From contig NZ_JAJTTF010000013.1 of assembly GCF_021341785.1 (NCBI RefSeq), positions 1 to 64,000 on the forward strand: 64,000 nucleotides of DNA, read 5' to 3'. Below are positions 34,225 through 40,523 of this stretch, in pieces. Below the pieces are notes generated by a model that saw nothing but the letters and a program-made list of their open reading frames with translations, searched no databases and was not told the DNA's origin. The position numbers and the translations under genes are program-made. Origin of the DNA: Microbacterium sp. Au-Mic1 (GTDB lineage Bacteria > Actinomycetota > Actinomycetes > Actinomycetales > Microbacteriaceae). How positions within the stretch are numbered: position 1 is the stretch's first letter; each line of letters begins with the position of its first letter.

Positions 34225-35388
34225 TCAGCGCTTGCCGGCGATCTGACGGCCGACGAGATCGCGCATGATCTCGTTCGTGCCGCCGTAGATGCGGTGCACG
34301 CGGGCGTCGGTGAACGCCTTCGCGATCGGGTACTCCATGATGTAGCCGTAGCCACCGTGCAGCTGGACACCCGTGTCGAGCACCTCCCACTCGCGCTCGG
34401 TCGTCCAGAACTTGACCTTCGCGGCGTCCTCGGCCGACAGCTTGCTGTCCTTGTAGGCGAGCAGCGCGCGGTCGACGTACGCCCACATCACCTCGGTGGT
34501 GGTGACCATGTCGGCGAGGCGGAAGCGGGTGTTCTGGAAGTCGGCGATGCGCTCTCCGAACGCCTCGCGATCCTTCGTGTAGGCGATGGTCCAGTTCGTG
34601 GCGGCCTCGGCCGCGGCAGCGGCGGCGACACCGATCGACAGGCGCTCGAGCGGGAGGTTCATCATCAGCTGGATGAATCCCTGCCCCTCCTTGCCGCTGA
34701 TGAGGTTCTCGTCGGGGATGAAGACGTCGGTGAAGCTGAGCTCTGCCGTGTCCCAGCCGTGGAAGCCCATCTTGCTGAGCTTCTTGCCCTGGTCGAAGCC
34801 CGCCATGCCCTTCTCGACGATCAGCAGGCTGAAGGCGTCGGGCCGGTTGCCCTCACCGGTCTTCACGAAGGTCACGACGATGTCCGCCGTGGTCCCCGAG
34901 GAGATGAACGTCTTCGCGCCGTTGAGGATGTACCCGCCGTCGACCTTCTTCGCGTTGGTCTTGATGCCGCGCAGGTCGGACCCCGCACCGGGATCGGTCA
35001 TCGCGAGCGCGCCGAGCACCTCGCCGGTCGCCATGCGGGGCAGCCACTTCGCCTTCTGCTCCGGCGTACCCATGTGCACGAGGTACGGCACGGCGAGATC
35101 GTCCTGGATCCCGAAGGCGCCCGCGAGCGATCCTGCGCCGGCCGCGATGACCTCCTCCATCACGATGGTGCGGAAGCGGTAGTCCTGCAGCATCCCGGCG
35201 CCGCCGAACTCCTCGGGCACGGAGAGACCGATCAGGCCGGCCTCGCCCGCCGCGAGCATGGTCGCGCGATCGATCTCGCCCGCCGCCTCCCAGCGCTCGA
35301 TGGCCTCGTTCGTGACGTAGCGGCCGATGAAGTCCTTGACCAGGCCGCGGAAGGCCTCGTGATCCTCGTCGTAGATGTCGCGTTCCAT
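34225..35388 (-). CDS. Acyl-CoA dehydrogenase
   Basis: 387 aa, normal length. FAD/substrate motifs are LGALAMTDPGAGSDLRGIKT (about 125-144) and FISSGTTADIVVTF. The C-terminal segment is QLHGGYGYIMEYPIAKAFTDARVHRIYGGTNEIMRDLVGRQI. At the usual base position (Y-E-G-T) it has Y-G-G-T, so the catalytic Glu is probably E248 in helix G (LPLERLSIG), as in isovaleryl- and long-chain acyl-CoA dehydrogenases. It therefore likely acts on branched or long acyl-CoA. It is a single-gene unit with GGAG in the leader (TGGAGGAGCGCG) and two candidate operators about 76-117 bp upstream. Confidence 0.93.
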   Translation of the reverse strand: MERDIYDEDHEAFRGLVKDFIGRYVTNEAIERWEAAGEIDRATMLAAGEAGLIGLSVPEEFGGAGMLQDYRFRTIVMEEVIAAGAGSLAGAFGIQDDLAVPYLVHMGTPEQKAKWLPRMATGEVLGALAMTDPGAGSDLRGIKTNAKKVDGGYILNGAKTFISSGTTADIVVTFVKTGEGNRPDAFSLLIVEKGMAGFDQGKKLSKMGFHGWDTAELSFTDVFIPDENLISGKEGQGFIQLMMNLPLERLSIGVAAAAAAEAATNWTIAYTKDREAFGERIADFQNTRFRLADMVTTTEVMWAYVDRALLAYKDSKLSAEDAAKVKFWTTEREWEVLDTGVQLHGGYGYIMEYPIAKAFTDARVHRIYGGTNEIMRDLVGRQIAGKR

Positions 35389-35463
35389 CGCGCTCCTCCA
35401 GATCGTGTGTGCGTCTTCGCTCTCGCGATCCTACGCGGGAATTCGCGGATCTCGGCGCAGATT

Positions 35464-35505
35464 GTGGGAATGCATCCCACGGATCGTGAGACTCGGTGTC
35501 ACGAT
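35464..35505. promoter_or_regulatory. Two inverted repeats upstream of the acyl-CoA dehydrogenase
   Basis: GTGGGA-ATGCA-TCCCAC (35464-35480) has perfect 6-bp arms, and ATCGTGA-N9-TCACGAT (35483-35505) perfect 7-bp arms. They stand side by side upstream of the gene. A TetR/FadR-type fatty-acid regulator is a natural candidate, but none is encoded in the window. Confidence 0.45.
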
Positions 35506-35542
35506 TTGTGCAATCGCTCCAGCGGTGCGGAAATCGAGGGGA

Positions 35543-35574
35543 TCACGCCTGCGCGGTCGCGCCCGCAGGCGTGA
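35543..35574. terminator. Terminator hairpin of the VanY-type gene
   Basis: TCACGCCTGCG and CGCAGGCGTGA form a perfect 11-bp stem with a 10-nt loop, 22 bp after the stop of the minus-strand carboxypeptidase gene. Confidence 0.75.
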
Positions 35575-35596
35575 CGGCATGCACGGAGGAGGTCGA

Positions 35597-36601
35597 TCAG
35601 CCGACGTATGCGGGAGCCGCGGCGAGTCCGAAGAACTGCTCGAGGGTGGCGTAGCCCCCGTCGTGATAGGCCGTCGCGAGGGGCACGCCGACGTAGCGGA
35701 GATGCCACGGCTCGGGATCGTATCCGGTCACCGGGGTCTGCCCGGCGACGTAGCGGACGATGAAGCCGTACTGCCAGCCGTTCGCGGCGACCCAGGCGCC
35801 GGCAGCTGTGCCCCCGAAGGAGTCGATGTCGCCGCAGCCGGCCGCGCACGAGACCACATCGGCCGCGAGCCCGGTCTGATGCTCGCTGTGGCCGGGACGG
35901 GCGGAGAGCGCATCGCCCTGCGCCTGGCCGTACTGGGCGATCTGCCCCGAGTAAGTCTGCACCTGGGTGTCGTAGGAGCGATAGCCGCTGGCGAGCGCGA
36001 TCGAACCGACACCGGCCGCGTTCGCCGCGGCCGAGAGCTGGTCCAGGGCGTGAGACGTGTCGGAGCGCAGCGATCCCGCTCCGTCGACGGTGAGCGCCGG
36101 ATCCCCGAAGGATGTGGGCGCGAAGGTCACCGGGTTGAGCGGCCGGGTCTTGTTGACGACGACCCAGTCCCGGTTCGGGTCCGCCAGGTCTATGCACGGG
36201 GCGTTCCCTGCGGCGACCGCATCCCGGAACGCGGCACCACCGCCGAACGCCGCCACGACCGCGTCGTCGCCACCGGATGCGAGGGCCTGCTGCACGCCCG
36301 CCTGCGCACAGGGGTTCGCCGCGGGAGTCGCGTGCAGCTGCACGGACGGGAGGCTCGTGGCGGCCTCGGGCATCGTGACGCCGGCCGGCTTCGGGCCCGG
36401 ATCCGCCGCGGCGAGACCTCCGGGACCGGCCTTGGCCGAACCGTCCGCGAGGGCCCAGAGCGCGCCGATCAGCGCGACCGCCAGCCCGAGGGTGACGAAC
36501 AGCCGGAACGTCACACGCGGATCCATGCGGCGCGCGCGAGTCGGGTGCCGCGGGTCTGCCACGGATCCATTCTCACCGGCGGACCTGGACATCCGCGACA
36601 T
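35597..36601 (-). CDS. VanY-type D-alanyl-D-alanine carboxypeptidase, membrane anchored
   Basis: 334 aa from MSRMSRSAGENGS, chosen for GGAG eight bases upstream; a later Met (MDPRV, 36526) just before the hydrophobic segment is the alternative. RARRMDPRVTFRLFVTLGLAVALIGALW is a signal anchor. A spacer of about 100 residues with two Cys follows (NPCAQAG, APCIDL). The C-terminal peptidase domain shows ALASGYRSYDTQ, PGHSEHQTGLAADV (the S-x-H-x-x-G-x-x-x-D zinc ligands) and DPEPWHLRYVG (third zinc His). Such enzymes trim terminal D-Ala from peptidoglycan stem peptides outside the membrane. It is divergent from the intein-bearing radical SAM gene with a 52-bp gap. Confidence 0.9.
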   Translation of the reverse strand: MSRMSRSAGENGSVADPRHPTRARRMDPRVTFRLFVTLGLAVALIGALWALADGSAKAGPGGLAAADPGPKPAGVTMPEAATSLPSVQLHATPAANPCAQAGVQQALASGGDDAVVAAFGGGAAFRDAVAAGNAPCIDLADPNRDWVVVNKTRPLNPVTFAPTSFGDPALTVDGAGSLRSDTSHALDQLSAAANAAGVGSIALASGYRSYDTQVQTYSGQIAQYGQAQGDALSARPGHSEHQTGLAADVVSCAAGCGDIDSFGGTAAGAWVAANGWQYGFIVRYVAGQTPVTGYDPEPWHLRYVGVPLATAYHDGGYATLEQFFGLAAAPAYVG

Positions 36602-36635
36602 TCGAAGTTCTCCACGATTCTTTCTTGACTCCTTA

Positions 36636-36651
36636 TCGTTGTTATGTTCGA
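36636..36651. promoter_or_regulatory. Possible degenerate LexA (SOS) box
   Basis: TCGTTGTTATGTTCGA keeps the right half-site GTTCGA of the actinobacterial SOS box TCGAAC-N4-GTTCGA, but the left half has three mismatches. It sits two bases before the radical SAM start in the 52-bp divergent gap. I recall the M. tuberculosis homologue Rv2578c as LexA-controlled, which is the reason for listing it. Confidence 0.3.
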
Positions 36652-36653
36652 AT

Positions 36654-38729
36654 ATGGCCATGAGGTGGCAAGGGCAGAGGATCGACGAGACGGACGCGCT
36701 CGCGCTGCCCGGCATGGAGAACCGCACGGGATTCCTCCGCACCGTGACGACCCCCGAGTTCGCCGGAATGACCTTCCACGAGGTGCTGGCGAAGTCAGCC
36801 TTGAACCATGTGCCCGGCCCCTCGAAGATGCCGTTCGACTGGACGGTCAACCCCTATCGCGGCTGCAGTCATGCCTGTGTCTACTGCGTCTCTCCCGACA
36901 CGTTGATCCTCTGCGGCGACGGGCGGCAGAGGCCGCTGCGCGATCTCGACGTGGGAGATGAGATCTACGGAACCGAGATCAACGGCGCCTATCGGCGATA
37001 CGTCCGCACGCGAATCCAGGCGAAGTGGGCGACGCGCAAGCAGGCATACCGGATCACTCTGGCCGATGGCACCAAACTCATCGCCAGCGGCGATCATCGG
37101 TTCCTCACGGACCGTGGGTGGAAGCATGTCACGAATGCCGAGCAGGGGCAGCGTCCGCACCTCACCACGAACAACCGCCTGATGGGGTTCGGCACAGGTG
37201 TTGTCGATGCACCGAACCGCGACGGGGAGTCGTTCCGTCTCGGGTATCTCTCGGGGATGATCCGCGGCGATGGGATGGTCTTCCGGCGCGCATATGACGA
37301 CGGTAAGCGGGTCCGGAAGATGAACATGTTTCGGCTTGCATTGGCCGACGCGGAAGCGTTGGAACGCTCGCGTCTCTTCCTCGACAAGGAAGGCGTCGAG
37401 GTCCGTGAGCGCGCATTCGCCGCGGAGACACCGACCAGGCGTGCGATGAACGCGATCCACACTGGTGTCGCTCACTCGGTCGATCGCATCGAGAGCATCG
37501 CGACGGGATCGCTGCCGTCTGACCACGAGTGGTGCGCAGGCTTTCTGTCCGGTGCCTTCGATGCCGAGGGAAGCTGCTCCCGAGGAGTGCTTCGCATCGC
37601 GAACAAGGATCCCGAGTTCCTTGATCTGCTCTCGACCGCGATGACCGCCTGGCAGATCCCCCACGTCATCGAGCCTCCGCGCCCCAATGAAGTTCGTTCG
37701 GCCCGCGTCGTCGGGGGACTTCCGATGCGTCAGCGGTTCTTCGCCGTCACGCAGCCTGCAATCAGTCGAAAGCTCGACATCGAAGGCACCGCCGTCAAGA
37801 CCGTCGCGGACCTCCGCGTGGTGTCGATCGAGCCGTTGCACAGGGAGCAGGACCTGCTCGACATCACGACGGGCACCGGCGACTTCATCGCCAACGGCGT
37901 GATCAGCCACAACTGCTTCGCCCGGGGGACGCACACCTATCTCGACCTGGACGCGGGGCGCGACTTCGACTCGCAGATCGTGGTCAAGGTGAACGTGGTC
38001 GAGACCCTCGAGAAGGAGCTGCGCCGCGGATCCTGGAAGCACGAGACGGTCGCACTCGGCACGAACACGGATCCGTATCAACGCGCGGAGGGGCGGTACC
38101 GGCTGATGCCGGGGATCATCCGGGCATTGGCGGATTCGGGGACGCCGTTCTCGGTGCTCACCAAGGGCACGCTGATCCGCCGCGACATCCCCGTGCTCGT
38201 CGAGGCCGCCGCCCGCGTTCCCGTGGACGTGCAGCTGTCGATCGCGATGTTCGACGAGACGCTGCGTGAGGCGATCGAGCACGGCGCCCCGTCCACGCAG
38301 GCTCGACTCGACACGGTGCGCGCGCTCAGCGACGCCGGATTCAGGGTCGGGGTGTTCCTGATGCCGATCCTGCCCCACCTCACCGACTCGGTGGACGCGA
38401 TAGACGGCGCCCTGCGACGGATCAAGGAGTCCGGCGCCGACCACGTCATCTACGGGGCTCTGCACCTGCGGGCGGGAGTGAAGCCCTGGTTCCTGCAATG
38501 GCTGTCCGAGTACCGGCCCGACCTGATGTCGTCCTACCGGGTGCTGTACCCCGGGTCCGCAGCCGAGGCGACGAAGGACTATCGCGCCTGGCTCGCGCGG
38601 CGGGTCAGACCGCTGATCCGGCTGCACGGGCTGGAGGCGCTGCACTCCGACGACCGGCCGGCGCGGGGCAGCAGAACGGCTCCGGCGCGCGCGGTGCGCA
38701 CCCCGGAGCCGTCATCGACGCTGTTCTGA
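36654..38729 (+). CDS. Rv2578c-family radical SAM protein interrupted by an intein
   Basis: 691 aa as translated, about 348 aa after splicing. A start at 36660 is possible; neither has a ribosome site, and TATGTT ends five bases before 36654. The N-extein (1-77) opens MAMRWQGQRIDE and leads to NPYRGCSHACVY, the CX3CX2C cluster motif with C71 and C75. An intein (78-420) follows. The C-extein resumes CFARGTHTYLDLDAG at C421, which becomes the third cluster Cys. The rest is a TIM-barrel-like SAM domain (VALGTNTDPYQ, FSVLTKGTLIRRD, VQLSIAMFDE, GVFLMPILPHLTDS), as in spore-photoproduct-lyase-like proteins. The substrate is unknown. The enzyme can bind its [4Fe-4S] cluster correctly only after splicing. 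Confidence 0.92.
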   Translation: MAMRWQGQRIDETDALALPGMENRTGFLRTVTTPEFAGMTFHEVLAKSALNHVPGPSKMPFDWTVNPYRGCSHACVYCVSPDTLILCGDGRQRPLRDLDVGDEIYGTEINGAYRRYVRTRIQAKWATRKQAYRITLADGTKLIASGDHRFLTDRGWKHVTNAEQGQRPHLTTNNRLMGFGTGVVDAPNRDGESFRLGYLSGMIRGDGMVFRRAYDDGKRVRKMNMFRLALADAEALERSRLFLDKEGVEVRERAFAAETPTRRAMNAIHTGVAHSVDRIESIATGSLPSDHEWCAGFLSGAFDAEGSCSRGVLRIANKDPEFLDLLSTAMTAWQIPHVIEPPRPNEVRSARVVGGLPMRQRFFAVTQPAISRKLDIEGTAVKTVADLRVVSIEPLHREQDLLDITTGTGDFIANGVISHNCFARGTHTYLDLDAGRDFDSQIVVKVNVVETLEKELRRGSWKHETVALGTNTDPYQRAEGRYRLMPGIIRALADSGTPFSVLTKGTLIRRDIPVLVEAAARVPVDVQLSIAMFDETLREAIEHGAPSTQARLDTVRALSDAGFRVGVFLMPILPHLTDSVDAIDGALRRIKESGADHVIYGALHLRAGVKPWFLQWLSEYRPDLMSSYRVLYPGSAAEATKDYRAWLARRVRPLIRLHGLEALHSDDRPARGSRTAPARAVRTPEPSSTLF
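36885..37913 (+). mobile_element. Intein with LAGLIDADG homing endonuclease domain
   Basis: 343 codons (residues 78-420 of the host protein). Block A starts at Cys78 (CVSPDTLILCGDG) with a later GDEIYG. Block B is LIASGDHRFLT, with His148. Two DOD motifs are present: LGYLSGMIRGDG (196-207, D206) and CAGFLSGAFDAEG (294-306, D303). Block F is DLLDITTGTGDFIANG. Block G is VISHN, with penultimate His and terminal Asn, followed by Cys+1. All residues needed for splicing are present, and both endonuclease Asp residues are intact, so it may still home. Base composition is lower in GC than the flanks (about 58% in 37321-37380 against 65% in 38221-38280), which fits later arrival. Confidence 0.93.
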
Positions 38730-38865
38730 TCACCCTCGCCGAGTATCACGTCGCCGATTGCACGGGATTCCGTCGACTGGACGGGAGAGCCGCGCGAACA
38801 GGCCGGCAAGCCGTGCAGTCGGCGGCAAGCCGTGCCGTCGGCCTGCGATTCACCGGTGCGGAGGC

Positions 38866-39699
38866 TCAGTACCAGTTCGTGGCCTGCGAGTGGCCCCAGG
38901 CCGAGCACGGGGTGCCGTAGACGCTGGAGATGTAGCCGAGTCCCCAGCGGATCTGGGTGGTGGCGTTGGTCTGCCAGTCGTCACCGGCGCTGGCCATCTT
39001 GTCGCCGGGCAGCGACTGCGGGATGCCCGTCGCGCCGGACGAGTTGTAGGCCTGGTAGTTCCAGCCGGACTCCTTGTTCCAGAGCGAATTCAGGCACTGG
39101 AACTGGTCATCGCCCCAGCCGTATTCGCTGGCCATGATCTGCTGTGCGGCGGCGCGCGCGCCGTCCGGAGTGTTCGCCGCGGCCTGCGCCTCGGCAGCGG
39201 CCTGAGCCGCAGCGGCGGCCTGCGCGGCAGCCGCATCCGCCGCCTGCTTCTGCGCGACGGCGTTGTTCAGGTTGGTGCGCACTTCGGCGACCTGCGACTC
39301 CACCTTCTCGGAGTAGTCGGTGACGGCCACGGCGAGGGCGGTATGCACGGCGCCCTTCTCCGCAGTCCCGGCCGACAGCACATCGTGCGCCGACGTCAGG
39401 CCGGTCACGTCGACGAGCTTGCGGCCCTGGCCGAGGTCGAGGCCGGACGCCTTCACATCGGCGTTCACGGTCGCGGCGTCAGCCATCGCGGTCTTGGCGC
39501 TGTCGAGTGCCGCACGCACCTGCACCCGCTGGTTGTAGGCGGTCACATCGTCGACCTGGGCCACGGCCGGAGAGGCGGCGGCGACGGTCGGTGCGATGAG
39601 CACGGCACCGCCGACGACGAGGGCGCCGAGCACGGCGGTCGCGCTCAATGCGGCGACGGTCTTGCTGCGGGCAGAGCGGAAGAGCGGGGTTCTCGACAT
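38866..39699 (-). CDS. Secreted lysozyme-like / lytic transglycosylase-like protein
   Basis: 277 aa from MSRTPLFRSARSKTVAAL. The N-terminus is a signal peptide with a hydrophobic core (VAALSATAVLGALVVGGAVLIA) ending near TVAAA. A helical, Ala/Gln-rich coiled-coil-like region follows (about 40-195; AVAQKQAADAAAAQAAAAAQ). The C-terminal catalytic-like domain has FQCLNSLWNKESGWNYQAYN, SGATGIPQSLPGDKM and WGLGYISSVYGTPCSAWGHSQ. These are the landmarks of actinobacterial transglycosylase/aggregation-promoting-factor C-terminal domains, the Glu in NKESGW being the likely catalytic acid. It cleaves or binds peptidoglycan outside the cell. An in-frame ATG at 39789 with AGGA upstream would add 30 residues; see findings. 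Confidence 0.85.
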   Translation of the reverse strand: MSRTPLFRSARSKTVAALSATAVLGALVVGGAVLIAPTVAAASPAVAQVDDVTAYNQRVQVRAALDSAKTAMADAATVNADVKASGLDLGQGRKLVDVTGLTSAHDVLSAGTAEKGAVHTALAVAVTDYSEKVESQVAEVRTNLNNAVAQKQAADAAAAQAAAAAQAAAEAQAAANTPDGARAAAQQIMASEYGWGDDQFQCLNSLWNKESGWNYQAYNSSGATGIPQSLPGDKMASAGDDWQTNATTQIRWGLGYISSVYGTPCSAWGHSQATNWY

Positions 39700-39941
39700 G
39701 ACGAAGTAACGATCCTTGAAGTCTTCGGCGCCACTCGGGTAGCGACGCCAACGCCCTCGGGTCGGGCGTACAAGGTAACGATCCTGCATCACTGTTCCTG
39801 AGAGCACACCGAAGATCCCGGGATCCTGCAGAATATTTTGTCCGAATTCTCAGGTTCCGATTTCGCCACAGATCTCGGGCCGCAACGCGCTCTTCGCGCC
39901 TCTCACCCCGTCATGTCAGAGGTTCCGGATAGCGTCGCGGC

Positions 39942-40418
39942 ATGGTCACACTTCGCTCTTGGCTGCCCGAAGACCGGCCGTTGCTCGACGCCTTCAACAC
40001 GCCCGCGATGACGGCGCATCTCGTCGCTCCCGAGAGCACGGCGGAGCTGGAGCAGCGCCATCTCCGCTATCTGAAGGAGGACCTTCCCGGGCGGATGCTC
40101 GTGATCCTCGACGGGTCAGAGCCCGTCGGATCGATCGGCTATTGGGAGATCCGCGACGGCGGAGAGGTCGTCTGGGAGACCGGGTGGGGAGTGTTTCCGC
40201 AGCATCAGGGTCGAGGCCTCGCAGGGCTGGCGCTTCAGGAGCTCATCGCCGTCGTCCGCGCTGACGGGCGGCATGGCGAGATCCACGCCTATCCCGCCGT
40301 CGACAACGAGCCCTCGAACGCGCTCTGTCGTCGTGCCGGGTTCTCGCTGCGCACAACCACATCGTTCCCGTTCCGCGGCGAGGAGCTGCTCAGCAACGAC
40401 TGGGTGCTCGTGCTCTGA
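39942..40418 (+). CDS. GNAT family N-acetyltransferase
   Basis: 158 aa from MVTLRSWLPEDRPLLDAFN. No ribosome site is present; TAGCGT ends six bases before the ATG, a leaderless arrangement. The acetyl-CoA loop is WGVFPQHQGRGLAGLAL (Q-x-x-G-x-G/A). The C-terminal strand has AVDNEPSNALCRRAGFSL, typical of RimJ/RimL-like members that acetylate amines, N-termini or drugs. The substrate is unknown. It is a single-gene unit, convergent with the DEAD-box gene and followed by a strong hairpin. Confidence 0.9.
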   Translation: MVTLRSWLPEDRPLLDAFNTPAMTAHLVAPESTAELEQRHLRYLKEDLPGRMLVILDGSEPVGSIGYWEIRDGGEVVWETGWGVFPQHQGRGLAGLALQELIAVVRADGRHGEIHAYPAVDNEPSNALCRRAGFSLRTTTSFPFRGEELLSNDWVLVL

Positions 40419-40437
40419 GGCAGCGCCGCCGGTGCAC

Positions 40438-40490
40438 GAAGGGCCGGGAGCGCGAATCCGGAATGATCCGGATCCGGCGCCCGGCCCTTC
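40438..40490. terminator. Bidirectional terminator-like hairpin
   Basis: GAAGGGCCGGGAGC (from 40438) and GCGCCCGGCCCTTC (ending 40490) pair over 14 bp with one mismatch around a 25-nt loop, between the convergent acetyltransferase and helicase genes. Confidence 0.75.
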
Positions 40491-40523
40491 ACCGCGACAG
40501 CTCGCCGCGTGGCCGCGTGACGG

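Noticed and set aside
38676..38712. Hairpin ACGGCTCCGG / CCGGAGCCGT as the terminator of the radical SAM gene
   Set aside because: It lies inside the last codons of the gene, before its stop, and has no T-run. It may contribute to termination, but I could not support it as a separate feature.
39700..39870. c-di-AMP (ydaO) riboswitch before the lysozyme-like gene
   Set aside because: Such riboswitches precede wall-hydrolase genes in actinobacteria, but the conserved core words are not present here; only a short duplicated word is seen.
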